DNA from: Lentisphaerota bacterium
GTDB taxonomy: Bacteria > Verrucomicrobiota > Lentisphaeria > Victivallales > Victivallaceae
NCBI GenBank assembly: GCA_015061815.1
Contig: SUVW01000009.1
Span: forward strand, 1-64,000
Direction of reading: 5' to 3'
DNA: 64,000 nt
This document shows, piece by piece, positions 8,116 through 16,691 of this stretch. The position numbers were made by a program, and so were the translations under genes. The notes beneath the pieces are model-generated. The model was not told the origin of the DNA. It did not search any database and worked only from the letters and a program-made list of their open reading frames with translations. Every line of letters starts with the position of its first letter. The first letter of the stretch is position 1.

Positions 8116-10067
8116 TTTTTATTTTCAGGCAATAAGACATCACAATTTACTGATTTACCGGTGAAACGGTATTGTCCTTTGCCGATTTTTACCGTATTAC
8201 CGTATTTGGAGGTGAACTCCTGATCGCTTTTTACCGTAATAACCGCGCTGGTATCTTCCGGTCCGGTGGAGACGATGACAATACAATCCCGGCCGTTGGC
8301 CCGGAAAGCTTTGACATCGACAAACGAACCGTTATTTTTTTCCTGTCTGACAGAAACATCCGGAGCTTTTTCCAGACTCATGATCCAGGGTTCCAGTTCT
8401 TTAAGCTGGGCGGCAACGTTTTTCAGATACGGGATCTGTTTTTTGGTGGTTTCATCATCTTTGTCGCAATCGTAGGAATAGAGCATGAAGTTTCTCACTC
8501 CGTGAACAACACCCTGCAGAGAACAGCAAAGCATTTGTCTTTCGGTAAGACAGGCTTTCCACGCCTGCGGAACCAGACAGAACGGGTGGAACGGCAGTTG
8601 GGTATTGTTAAAAATCAAACCTGCCCGGGAACTGCGGATCGCCGGAACATTGATTTCATTGATCGGATAAGGATCAAAGCCGAAAATATCACAGATCTGC
8701 CGCTGGTAGATGAATTCGTCCGGGACATAGCCTACGGCAAAAACCGGATGATTCGGGTCCAATTCAGCAATCTTTTCCCGGTATTTTTTCCGGTAGGCGA
8801 TATCCTGACGGGGAACTTCATCGGCGATATAATGCATGAGAAATGCCGGATGTTCGCGGACAAGTTCCACCTTTTTGCAGAATGCATCAAACGCACTGCG
8901 GACACCGTCAAATTCTCCGACATGTACATTCAGCAGCGGCATGATCAGTTTGACATTGTACTTCTGCAGCAGATCGAGAGAATCTTTCATCCTTTTGAAT
9001 GTATTGCGATTTGCTGCGATACGCGGCTGAACCGGACGGTAATTGGTGGTGAACGTATAGGGCATGACCGCATTGAAACCGAGATCGCGGATATCTTTGA
9101 TCACCTTTTCCGGAATATCCTTGGCGAAAACTCCCAGAATCATCATCGGTTTGCCATCGACGATACATCTGCCGTATTCGTCGAAGTAAGCAGTTCCGCG
9201 AACTTTTTTGGGAGTTGATTTATAGAAAGTGAATACATTTTCCGCGATAATGGTTTTGCGCTTCAGATTAAGTAATTTTACTTCGGCTTTTACTTTTCCG
9301 GGAGCAAATTTGCCGAAATTTCCGGAAAATATCCCATCTTTGGCAAAGAGCAGTTTTTTTACTCCGTTGGCATTGACATAGAGCGCCAGATCGTTCTTTT
9401 CTGCTGCTGTCTGTCCAACCGGGAGATAACCGATATTGATCGTACCGGCATCATTGAGCTGCAGATTGGGAATATTCACCGGATAAAAATCCGCACCGCA
9501 TTCCACGACCCGGGAAATCTTTATTTCATCCCAGTACATCTCCTTGAAGCGGTCCTTTTCATCCCGGTCAGAGATACACAGGCATACTTTGGTGACGGTC
9601 TTGGCATCCGGAGCTTTGAAGCGGATTTTGGTTTCATGCCAGGTGTTGTTTGCCGGGGTCTGTCCGCCCAACGGATAGTAAGAGCCGGAGAGCCATTTGC
9701 CTTTGGCGGAGAAAAACTCCACACACGCCGGAGTATTTGCATAATTTCCCCTGGTCCAGACCGACAATTCATAAAGAACTCCGGGGATGAGGTTCGGTAC
9801 TGTCCGGCTGGCGATGGTATACTCACGCTTGTTTTTAGAACTCCGGTACAAAGCGGTAGTCGAACTGCGCCCCTGCATCGGGATACGCTTGAATTGCGGG
9901 GGCGTGAACCACAGCTTCTGCGTTTGAGGATTTTCAAAATTTTCCCAGAAAACCGGCACCGACGAGGGCGGAACTTCCCGGCGGAAAGTTTTCAGATCCG
10001 GAACACTTTGAGCCGCCAGCAGCAATGGAAGTACCGCTGAAATAAACATGGATTGAGTGATTTTCAT
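8112..10067 (-). CDS. Secreted TIM-barrel putative glycoside hydrolase
   Basis: The product has 651 residues. A hydrophobic signal (MKITQSMFISAVLPLLLAAQ) follows a good Shine-Dalgarno site (GGAGCG). Residues ~30-190 resemble a carbohydrate-binding jelly roll. From about residue 293, after FDEYGRCIVDGKPMMILGVF, a (beta/alpha)8-like domain begins, with DIRDLGFNAVMPYTF and, near residue 411, YIADEVP. The last is where clan GH-A enzymes place an acidic catalytic residue. The family is not assignable by eye; it resembles the GH42- or GH5-like hypothetical proteins common in Lentisphaerota. It is co-transcribed with, and 4 nt overlapping, the GH78 gene. Confidence 0.6.
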   Translation of the reverse strand: MKITQSMFISAVLPLLLAAQSVPDLKTFRREVPPSSVPVFWENFENPQTQKLWFTPPQFKRIPMQGRSSTTALYRSSKNKREYTIASRTVPNLIPGVLYELSVWTRGNYANTPACVEFFSAKGKWLSGSYYPLGGQTPANNTWHETKIRFKAPDAKTVTKVCLCISDRDEKDRFKEMYWDEIKISRVVECGADFYPVNIPNLQLNDAGTINIGYLPVGQTAAEKNDLALYVNANGVKKLLFAKDGIFSGNFGKFAPGKVKAEVKLLNLKRKTIIAENVFTFYKSTPKKVRGTAYFDEYGRCIVDGKPMMILGVFAKDIPEKVIKDIRDLGFNAVMPYTFTTNYRPVQPRIAANRNTFKRMKDSLDLLQKYNVKLIMPLLNVHVGEFDGVRSAFDAFCKKVELVREHPAFLMHYIADEVPRQDIAYRKKYREKIAELDPNHPVFAVGYVPDEFIYQRQICDIFGFDPYPINEINVPAIRSSRAGLIFNNTQLPFHPFCLVPQAWKACLTERQMLCCSLQGVVHGVRNFMLYSYDCDKDDETTKKQIPYLKNVAAQLKELEPWIMSLEKAPDVSVRQEKNNGSFVDVKAFRANGRDCIVIVSTGPEDTSAVITVKSDQEFTSKYGNTVKIGKGQYRFTGKSVNCDVLLPENKK

Positions 10068-10084
10068 ATTTCGGCGCTCCTGTA

Positions 10085-10903
10085 TTAAAAATCCTCGATG
10101 ACTGATTTCCCACGAAAGAGGGCTTTGCTTACTCCACTTTGTTTCAGGCGGCCCTTGTCTGCAGTTTCCGCGTGACCGTCGGCGTAACTGACATTTACTG
10201 AACTGTCAGTATGTTCTGCGGAAAATGAACGGGTTCCGGTGCAACTGCCGAAAGAACAGTCTACATATACGGTACCGTACATTTTCCCGGAGGCAATATA
10301 TTTTGCCTCTCCGAAAATAATTAACGATGAGGGGTTTTTAACTTTTTTGTAACTCATCCACAGGCAAGTGCCGTTGTCAGATTGAGCCCGGGGAGCCCAA
10401 ATGATGCCCTGAGCATCCCAATCCATATCAGGATTGCTCCATCCCTGATAAAAAACCTGTCCATATTCAAGTCTGCCGAATGTTGCTGCGTATTTGGGAT
10501 AAGTCAACGGCGGATTACTCTGGATCAAGGTCAATTCCGGCTGATTTTGCAAGGTTTGGGTGAAAATATTCGGGCAGCAGAAATTTTCAAGACCGCTGGT
10601 ATATTTTAAGGCATATAATCCTTTCAGAGAGTTGAAACCGCTGATCGCAGTACCATTGATTTTGTATTCATTCTGATAGGAGTTTATTTCCCAATCATTG
10701 TAATCATCCGCATATTGCCGCAAGGTCATACCGTACTGTTTTTGATTGGATAAACATGAGGCACTTCTGCCGCGTTCACGGGCGGAGTTGAGGGCGGGAA
10801 GTAAAATTGCCGCGAGAATGGCAATGATCGCGATAACAACAAGAAGTTCAATAAGAGTAAAGCTGTTAAGCTTCCCGGACAGAGAGTATTTGTGTTTTTT
10901 CAT
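10085..10903 (-). CDS. Pseudopilin-like prepilin with H-x10-DG C-terminal motif
   Basis: The product has 272 residues. After a short basic leader ([14 protein letters not shown]) comes the type II prepilin signal [18 protein letters not shown], with the prepilin-peptidase site before the Phe and the conserved Glu at +5. It continues as [12 protein letters not shown], and the C-terminus has [15 protein letters not shown], a variant of the H-x9-DG motif of PVC DUF1559-type pseudopilins. It is probably exported, cleaved and assembled by a type II secretion/type IV pilus-like machine. No assembly genes lie in this window. Its place between CAZyme genes hints at a surface role in glycan handling. 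An AAGGA Shine-Dalgarno site precedes the ATG. Confidence 0.85.
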   Translation of the reverse strand: MKKHKYSLSGKLNSFTLIELLVVIAIIAILAAILLPALNSARERGRSASCLSNQKQYGMTLRQYADDYNDWEINSYQNEYKINGTAISGFNSLKGLYALKYTSGLENFCCPNIFTQTLQNQPELTLIQSNPPLTYPKYAATFGRLEYGQVFYQGWSNPDMDWDAQGIIWAPRAQSDNGTCLWMSYKKVKNPSSLIIFGEAKYIASGKMYGTVYVDCSFGSCTGTRSFSAEHTDSSVNVSYADGHAETADKGRLKQSGVSKALFRGKSVIEDF

Positions 10904-10993
10904 TTCTTTTCCTTTTTACTTTTTAGTTAGTGTTAGAGTTTTTCCAATCTCAAGACTTGAAAATATTTTCCCAATGCCTCCTTTCCTCCTTTA

Positions 10994-12016
10994 TTATAAT
11001 TTGAATTCTCTTTGATAGTGTATTTCATAACCGTTTTCAGTAAATTTTATCGGAAGCCAGAAGTAACGGCTGTCAATAAAATCCTGCGCATTCCACAAAT
11101 CAAACATCGCCACATAGGTATCTCCGGCCTTGAAAACAGCACTGCTTTGTCCGCCGAAAGTGATTTCAGCTCCGATTCCCCGGCAGGGATTGCCAAGTTC
11201 TGTATATTCGCCCATAATTGAATCTGCCACCGCTGATCTGGCGGCATTCGGAGCCCAGCTGGTGCAGCCGCTGGCCAGCAGATAATAGCGGCCGTTCCGG
11301 CGGAAAATAGCTTCTCCCTCATTCCAGCGGTGCGGCAGTACCCGGACATAACGTCCCGTCCAATAGAGATAATCATCGCTCAATTCGGCAATATGCAAAG
11401 TACTGTTCTGTTCCGAAGCGTAAATGTGGTATGCTTTGCCGTCATCATCCTTAAAGAGATTCATATCCCGTGCCATCTGGCCGGCTGAAAAATCCCGGAC
11501 ATACAGAGGCAGTTTTTTGACCGTATCATTTTCCGCATCATTGGTTTTTTGAGAAACCGGAAAGAGCAGATGTTCTTTGTCCGTTTCCGCAGCATTCAGC
11601 GGCCAAACCGCTGCATTGGGACGCTCGGCACTGATAAATTCAAAAGGACCTGCCGGAGTATCCGCTATCGCCAAACCGCGCTTGGCAATAGCATGAGCCA
11701 GATTGCTGGAGTGAAAATACATCACGAATTTACCGGTCTTTTCACAAAAAATCACTTTGGGCCTTTCAATGCGGCAGCCGGAATGGATCGGGTGGTTCGG
11801 AGTATCGTTTACCTTGAGAACGATCCCGCCGTCATTCCAATCCTGCAGATTTTCAGAATAGTACATGTGTACTCCCTGATAGGCAAGTTTTCCATCCACC
11901 CCGGGCCCCTTGTGTTCACCATACCAGTAGAAAACACCTTTGTGTTCCATAATGCCGCCGCCATGAGCGTTGATATGGCGGCCATTGTTATCCAGCCACA
12001 AATCCTTATTGATCAT
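10994..12016 (-). CDS. GH43-family glycosidase
   Basis: The product has 340 residues. It begins INKDLWLDNNGRHINAHGGG and continues with FYWYGEHKG, DWNDGGIVL and SGCRIERPKVIF, the five-bladed beta-propeller pattern of GH43 proteins related to galactan 1,3-beta-galactosidases and arabinofuranosidases. There is no signal peptide. The start at 12016 was chosen over the ORF-track 12025 because it overlaps the upstream stop as ATGA and leaves an AAAAGGA site at proper spacing. It likely acts on arabinose- or galactose-containing oligosaccharides in the cytoplasm. The subfamily cannot be set without a search. Confidence 0.8.
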   Translation of the reverse strand: MINKDLWLDNNGRHINAHGGGIMEHKGVFYWYGEHKGPGVDGKLAYQGVHMYYSENLQDWNDGGIVLKVNDTPNHPIHSGCRIERPKVIFCEKTGKFVMYFHSSNLAHAIAKRGLAIADTPAGPFEFISAERPNAAVWPLNAAETDKEHLLFPVSQKTNDAENDTVKKLPLYVRDFSAGQMARDMNLFKDDDGKAYHIYASEQNSTLHIAELSDDYLYWTGRYVRVLPHRWNEGEAIFRRNGRYYLLASGCTSWAPNAARSAVADSIMGEYTELGNPCRGIGAEITFGGQSSAVFKAGDTYVAMFDLWNAQDFIDSRYFWLPIKFTENGYEIHYQREFKL

Positions 12017-13248
12017 TTTGCACATGTCCTTTTGGCAATAAGCATTTTTTGTGCCGGTTCCAATTCAACCAGATATATGCCTCTGCGGTCTTCATGCAAA
12101 GCATCCACTGTACAATAACGGTTATCCCGGCTCCAGCGGGGATGCAGATCCACTCTGACATCCGCAGCCGGAGCATCTTTGGGCAGATTCATCATAAATC
12201 TGCCAAGTTCCACCGAATTGCCGTTTTCCGGGTCAATCAGCAGTAATCCCCGGCGGTTCAATTCATCCACCCCTAAACAGCTGTCCGCCAGCAGCCATTG
12301 ACCATCCGGAGAAAAAACCATGTGTGACGGATCCCGCCATGCCGGAGAAATTTCCCGGGCGGTAAACGGGCGGCGGCTTTCATCGAAAACCACCGCAGCA
12401 TTGCCCAGAGCTTCCCAGTCGGCATCGACCAGAATTTCCCGGGGAGTGCGCCCCCAGATCTGATGGGTCACACCGCGATTTCGCCAGTAAACATCCGGCA
12501 GGATGCATTCCGCATCGCCGCCGCCGATCGAGGAAGTATACATATATGTCCGCCATTGCGGATCAGTAACATTATCAATCGTGCGGAAAAGCCACAATAC
12601 CCGGGAACCGTCACAATTGAATATCGCATGATTCAACCAGATATGCCGTCCGTCAATGCCGTATGGTGACGGATGGACCGCCAGCATATCCTTATAAGAA
12701 ACTATCAATTCAGCTTTTCCGGTTTCCAGATCCATGATCCAGATACCATCGGCAGATAAATCTTCCGGATAACGGGATGGACTCAACGGGGCAAGAGCAT
12801 AACTGTAACCGCGCCGGGGAATCCGGCTGAAATTGAGCGAAACCGCTTTTCTGCCATCGGGAGTTATGGCGTAAATCGGACGGTCAAAAGTCCGGACAAT
12901 GCCTTTGCCGATTTCAAAAATCCGTGACACCATACCTTTTTCATCATCATAATCGTTGTAAATAAAACAATTTTCCATAAAAGGCAGAAATAGTGACATG
13001 CACCCCTGCTGATGACACCAAACCCGGGTCGTGACTAAAGCGGTATATTTGCCATCCGGAGTGACAAAACCGATTTCTGCCGGCTCATCAACTTGCGGCA
13101 GACGGTTGATATGAGGAACTTTCAAGGTCAAATGGCGGGAAATTGCATTATCCCATGGATTGCGGTCGTAGTAACCGAAAAAATAATCATAACCATCGTC
13201 CGGCGTAATCTTCCGCCAGTTGAATTTATCGCTGATAACCAGACTCAT
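12013..13248 (-). CDS. Beta-propeller protein, oligogalacturonate-lyase/WD40-like
   Basis: The product has 411 residues. It contains repeating propeller-blade motifs of the TolB/WD40-like type, such as GFVTPDGKYTAL, YAITPDGRKAVSL, MVFSPDGQWLLAD and LHPRWSRDNRYC. The pattern with THQIWG and VDLHPRWS resembles oligogalacturonate lyase (PL22) folds and related uncharacterised cytosolic propellers. Catalytic histidines cannot be assigned by eye, so lyase activity is only a possibility. It is the first gene of a two-gene unit with the GH43 enzyme. A strong AAGGAGAAAGG Shine-Dalgarno site precedes it, and a promoter reads from the divergent junction with the AraC gene. Confidence 0.6.
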   Translation of the reverse strand: MSLVISDKFNWRKITPDDGYDYFFGYYDRNPWDNAISRHLTLKVPHINRLPQVDEPAEIGFVTPDGKYTALVTTRVWCHQQGCMSLFLPFMENCFIYNDYDDEKGMVSRIFEIGKGIVRTFDRPIYAITPDGRKAVSLNFSRIPRRGYSYALAPLSPSRYPEDLSADGIWIMDLETGKAELIVSYKDMLAVHPSPYGIDGRHIWLNHAIFNCDGSRVLWLFRTIDNVTDPQWRTYMYTSSIGGGDAECILPDVYWRNRGVTHQIWGRTPREILVDADWEALGNAAVVFDESRRPFTAREISPAWRDPSHMVFSPDGQWLLADSCLGVDELNRRGLLLIDPENGNSVELGRFMMNLPKDAPAADVRVDLHPRWSRDNRYCTVDALHEDRRGIYLVELEPAQKMLIAKRTCAK

Positions 13249-13302
13249 TGCTTAAAACCTTTCTCCTTGAGGCAATTTTCCGTCCTATTACGTTGCGGTT
13301 CT

Positions 13303-13331
13303 AATATACAACCGGGGGGCTTTTTCCGCAA
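13303..13331 (-). promoter_or_regulatory. Promoter of the propeller/GH43 operon
   Basis: On the minus strand a TTGCGG -35 box is followed after 17 bp by TATATT. This leaves a ~50-nt leader before the start at 13248. The AraC gene is transcribed divergently from the other side, so a regulator-binding site between the two is likely. Confidence 0.6.
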
Positions 13332-13393
13332 TGTCCATAAAAAAGCATTGTTTGCACTTTTGTCGCATAGTGAAAAAAATATATAAATGCCGC

Positions 13394-13421
13394 TTGCAAA
13401 GTCGGTCGTTCAAACTATATT
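13394..13421 (+). promoter_or_regulatory. Promoter of the AraC-family gene at 13489
   Basis: TTGCAA, a 16-bp spacer and TATATT lie about 70 bp upstream of the start codon. The -10 matches that of the divergent promoter. Confidence 0.6.
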
Positions 13422-13488
13422 TAAATAATGCAAATGATGTAAATGATTGTGTCTTTGCATATTAAAACAATAAAACCGGAGAGATTTG

Positions 13489-14343
13489 ATGCTTATTACT
13501 GATGGAAAAAATATATTAAAAAGCGAATACCGTCATCCGGATATGCCCCGGATAAATGCCCCGTTGAATGTGCGTTCATGTGGCCACTATATTACTTATA
13601 AAGGATGGCATGAACCGCCGAAAACAACAAAATTCTTTGAGTTGTTCTGGGGCATTTCCGGTAAAGGTGAATTTGTTTTTCAAGAAAAAAAATTTATTCT
13701 GGATGCCGGAGATATTTTTTGTTACCGCGCCGGAGATCTTCATGATTTCACGGCATTTTCGGAAAAGTGGGAGTTCTGCTGGTTCACTGTTGATGGAGAA
13801 ACTTCTTTGCAAACGGTTGAAAACTTCGCCCTCATTCCGGAAATACGCCACTCCGGCCCATGTCCGGCGGATATATTCATGCAAATGCAAAAAAATCTGA
13901 TCACTCCGACGGTCAACTGCGCCTTCCGGGCAGGAAGCAATGCTTACGAAATAATATCTCTGGCGATGGCAGGCAATTACAGCAACAGCGGATTACTCAA
14001 TGACTTTCATCAACTGGCAGAAGAACTATCTTCATCTGGAGATATCAGTATCTGTAATATCGCCAAAGCGTTGAATATCCACCGTTCGACTCTTTCCCGG
14101 AAACTGCAGGAGGAGTTTCATCTTTCCCCCCGGGAATATCTGTTGTATCTGCGCTTGCGTAAAGCGTTGGGATTGATCATTTACAGCCGCAACTCATTCA
14201 AGAGCATCGCTTTTGAATGCGGTTTCTCTTCACAACATTATTTTTCCCGCTTTATCCGGGCCAAAACCGGACTGAACCCGACAGAAATCCGCCATCAGGC
14301 GGAAAACGGCGGCGTGGATCTCCGCAAACTGATGGCACAGTGA
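13489..14343 (+). CDS. AraC-family transcriptional regulator
   Basis: The product has 284 residues. Residues ~30-130 form a cupin-like sensor (FFELFWGISGKGEFVF, LDAGDIFCYRAGDLHDF). Residues ~185-280 hold the two helix-turn-helix motifs of AraC/XylS proteins: ISICNIAKALNIHRSTLSRK, then FKSIAFECGFSSQHYFSRFI and the family-typical TGLNPTEIRHQ. The ATG at 13489, preceded by GGAGAG, was preferred over the adjacent TTG. It is divergent from the propeller/GH43 operon and is the only plus-strand gene in the glycan region, so it probably activates the neighbouring minus-strand units in response to a sugar. Confidence 0.9.
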   Translation: MLITDGKNILKSEYRHPDMPRINAPLNVRSCGHYITYKGWHEPPKTTKFFELFWGISGKGEFVFQEKKFILDAGDIFCYRAGDLHDFTAFSEKWEFCWFTVDGETSLQTVENFALIPEIRHSGPCPADIFMQMQKNLITPTVNCAFRAGSNAYEIISLAMAGNYSNSGLLNDFHQLAEELSSSGDISICNIAKALNIHRSTLSRKLQEEFHLSPREYLLYLRLRKALGLIIYSRNSFKSIAFECGFSSQHYFSRFIRAKTGLNPTEIRHQAENGGVDLRKLMAQ

Positions 14344-14535
14344 AAGTAATTGCATTACGGAAAAATGCAGTGCGAAGTCGGTTCTGACCGCTTCCGGGTG
14401 GTTGACAAATCACAATGTCAGTGATATTTTCTTATGTTTCCGATGATCGTAATCAACGGTTCTTGAATGCAAGTTACACAAAATCCTGGACATTGTCCAC
14501 TTATTTTACTGCTCAAAAATAAAAAGGGATGCAAC

Positions 14536-15549
14536 TCACATTGTTTTAAGGTTTTTCTCCCCTTCTTCATCGGCAAATTTCTGCAACGCTAAAGCCACAG
14601 CAGAACACTTCAAAACCCATGCGGTATCCATATCCGGATCTTTTCCGGCAATATCCCGGAGAAAATAGTCAAGGTAATTTTCTCCAAGATATTTTTCTGC
14701 GGTTATACTACGTGCCTCTTTTTCTCCGTTAAACCAGCAATTTACCGATGGAGAAACCGCATTGAATTCGATCACTCCACCGGTTCCCCAAATGGTGAAA
14801 CGCCAATATTGCGGCATGTTAAAAGCAAAAGAATCCGGTTCTGCATACGAGACATCTCCAATCACTCCGCAACCGTTGCTCAACACCATCATACATTGTG
14901 CCGCATCATAAAAGCTTTCTGATTGAGATCCAAAGGCTCGCCAGGTACGGGCTGAACAGATCCTGTCAATGTCCATCCCGGTCAAATGCCGGATATAATC
15001 CACTGCATGAATGACAATATCATTCAGAGTTCCGCCGTGTTTTCCCGGTTCAAAATACCAGGAAGGGCGCGTTTGTAAATTCAACGGATGCTGTCCGTTG
15101 AATTGAATCTGCGTGATTTTACCAAGCTTGCCGGAATCAATAATTTTTTTAGCCTCAACAAAACTGTCGCTGGTACGCAGATCCAACATTACTCCGATAC
15201 AAAGCCTTTTGCCGACCGCAAGGCGTTTTATTTCATTCAATTCATCAGAAGATGTACACAGCGGCTTGTCACAAATCACATGTTTACCTGCCTGCAATGC
15301 TTTGATGACCACTGCTCCACGTTTACCATAATAATCTCCGACGGCAATAATATCACATGGACAATTACGCAGCATTTCATCGAATCGATTATAAGTCAAC
15401 GTGATATCCGGACGTTTGTACATCAAAGATTCTTCCGGCTTTTCTTCACACACCGCAACGATTTCCATATCGTTGCGGCCGGTTATTGAATCATACAGCG
15501 AAAATATGTGAGCATGCCGCAGACCGGCGAAAGCGACTTTCAGTTTCAT
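14536..15549 (-). CDS. Gfo/Idh/MocA-family oxidoreductase (second of pair)
   Basis: The product has 337 residues from MKLKVAFAGLRHAHIF, with GGAAGGA upstream; the 20 earlier codons in the ORF track read through the upstream gene. The N-terminus is a Rossmann fold (VAFAGLRHAHIF), and the DKPL motif of the family is present (GKHVICDKPLC). The central region has GGTLNDIVIHAVDYIRHLTG, the helix that carries the catalytic Lys/His-type residues in relatives. It starts 2 nt after the stop of the paralogous gene upstream. The likely role is NAD(P)-dependent oxidation or reduction of a sugar or cyclitol; the substrate is unknown. Confidence 0.85.
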   Translation of the reverse strand: MKLKVAFAGLRHAHIFSLYDSITGRNDMEIVAVCEEKPEESLMYKRPDITLTYNRFDEMLRNCPCDIIAVGDYYGKRGAVVIKALQAGKHVICDKPLCTSSDELNEIKRLAVGKRLCIGVMLDLRTSDSFVEAKKIIDSGKLGKITQIQFNGQHPLNLQTRPSWYFEPGKHGGTLNDIVIHAVDYIRHLTGMDIDRICSARTWRAFGSQSESFYDAAQCMMVLSNGCGVIGDVSYAEPDSFAFNMPQYWRFTIWGTGGVIEFNAVSPSVNCWFNGEKEARSITAEKYLGENYLDYFLRDIAGKDPDMDTAWVLKCSAVALALQKFADEEGEKNLKTM

Positions 15550-15551
15550 AA

Positions 15552-16664
15552 TCAAATTATTCCTTCCGGAACCTTTACTTTTACCGGCAGCGGATTCTGA
15601 CGGCGGCACTCACTTATAACTGCGATCTGCCGGCGGATTTGAGACAGTTTTACTGTCAATGGTGTTCCGGAGGTGATCGCATTGTAAATATCACTATAAT
15701 ATTTCACTCCCCAGTCATCCATATTTTCAACACCTTCTGCAGCCATCCATTTTTCTGAATAAAGCGGCAATTTTTCCATACAGAATATCGGCAGCCGGTT
15801 CTCATCTTCCAGAGTATCTATTTCCAACTTTCTGTCCACAACATCTCCCGGACGGTAATACTTCCATTCAACTGTCCCGGCACCGGCAATCAGAGAACCG
15901 AGAGAGCCGAATACCTGATACTGTGCGGACGGGAACAAAGACTGTTTGGCAACTTCCAGATCAAAAACCGGATGTCCGGCACCTTCCATGACAATTTTAA
16001 CAAAATTATCAGCATCACCATAATTATCTATACAACCGAGTTTGGCCCATATTCTGTCCGGATCGTGATCTCCGAAAATTTCCCACATATCCATCATCTG
16101 ATCTAACGGATGCGGAGCTGTATTCATAAGTTCACCGCCATTAAAATCCTGTATCGTCTGCCAATCCCAACGGCGGCCGAAGCCATTATATGCGATTTTT
16201 ATCATTGCGATTTCGCCCAGCATTCCGGAAAGAATAACATCATATATCTTGCGATATAACGGCCGGAAACGGGATTGTTGAAATACCGCAAAAAATTTTC
16301 CGGTACGTTCTTTTTCCTGTATCACCCGATCGAATTCCGACAGAGAATTGGTCAGAGGTTTTTCGCACACCACATCAAATCCGGCGTGCATTGCTTCAAT
16401 GCTTATATCAATGTGCTTGTGGCTGCGGCTGGCATTTATGATCAACTCTACATTTTTATCCTGAAGCAATTCCCGGTAATCGGCGTAAGTCCGGCATCCC
16501 GGAACAGCTCCCGGATTGGCAGCCTTTACCCGTTCCGGAATCGGATCAGCAACCGCGACGACCTCATAAAGTTCCTGCAGTTTGGGACAACATTCAAATA
16601 AATGGCGGTGAATATCCCGTCCACTGCGCCCCTGACCGATAATCCCGACTTTGATTTTTTTCAT
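15552..16664 (-). CDS. Gfo/Idh/MocA-family oxidoreductase (first of pair)
   Basis: The product has 370 residues. It begins with a glycine-rich nucleotide-binding loop (VGIIGQGRSGRDIHRH), has CEKPL for the conserved EKP motif, and FNGGELMNTAPHPLDQMM in the catalytic helix region. An AGAGGA Shine-Dalgarno site precedes the ATG. It forms a tandem pair with the next gene and lies 27 nt downstream of the symporter gene, so import and oxidation of one compound are probably linked. Keto-sugar formation, as in ThuB-type 3-dehydrogenases, is a reasonable hypothesis given ThuA in the same region. Confidence 0.87.
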   Translation of the reverse strand: MKKIKVGIIGQGRSGRDIHRHLFECCPKLQELYEVVAVADPIPERVKAANPGAVPGCRTYADYRELLQDKNVELIINASRSHKHIDISIEAMHAGFDVVCEKPLTNSLSEFDRVIQEKERTGKFFAVFQQSRFRPLYRKIYDVILSGMLGEIAMIKIAYNGFGRRWDWQTIQDFNGGELMNTAPHPLDQMMDMWEIFGDHDPDRIWAKLGCIDNYGDADNFVKIVMEGAGHPVFDLEVAKQSLFPSAQYQVFGSLGSLIAGAGTVEWKYYRPGDVVDRKLEIDTLEDENRLPIFCMEKLPLYSEKWMAAEGVENMDDWGVKYYSDIYNAITSGTPLTVKLSQIRRQIAVISECRRQNPLPVKVKVPEGII

Positions 16665-16691
16665 GATAAATTCCTCTTGTATGGTTTTTAA

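Noticed and set aside
8172-9218. 348-aa plus-strand ORF
   Set aside because: It is the antisense shadow of the secreted TIM-barrel gene at 8112-10067, which has a signal peptide and Shine-Dalgarno site; the shadow has neither.
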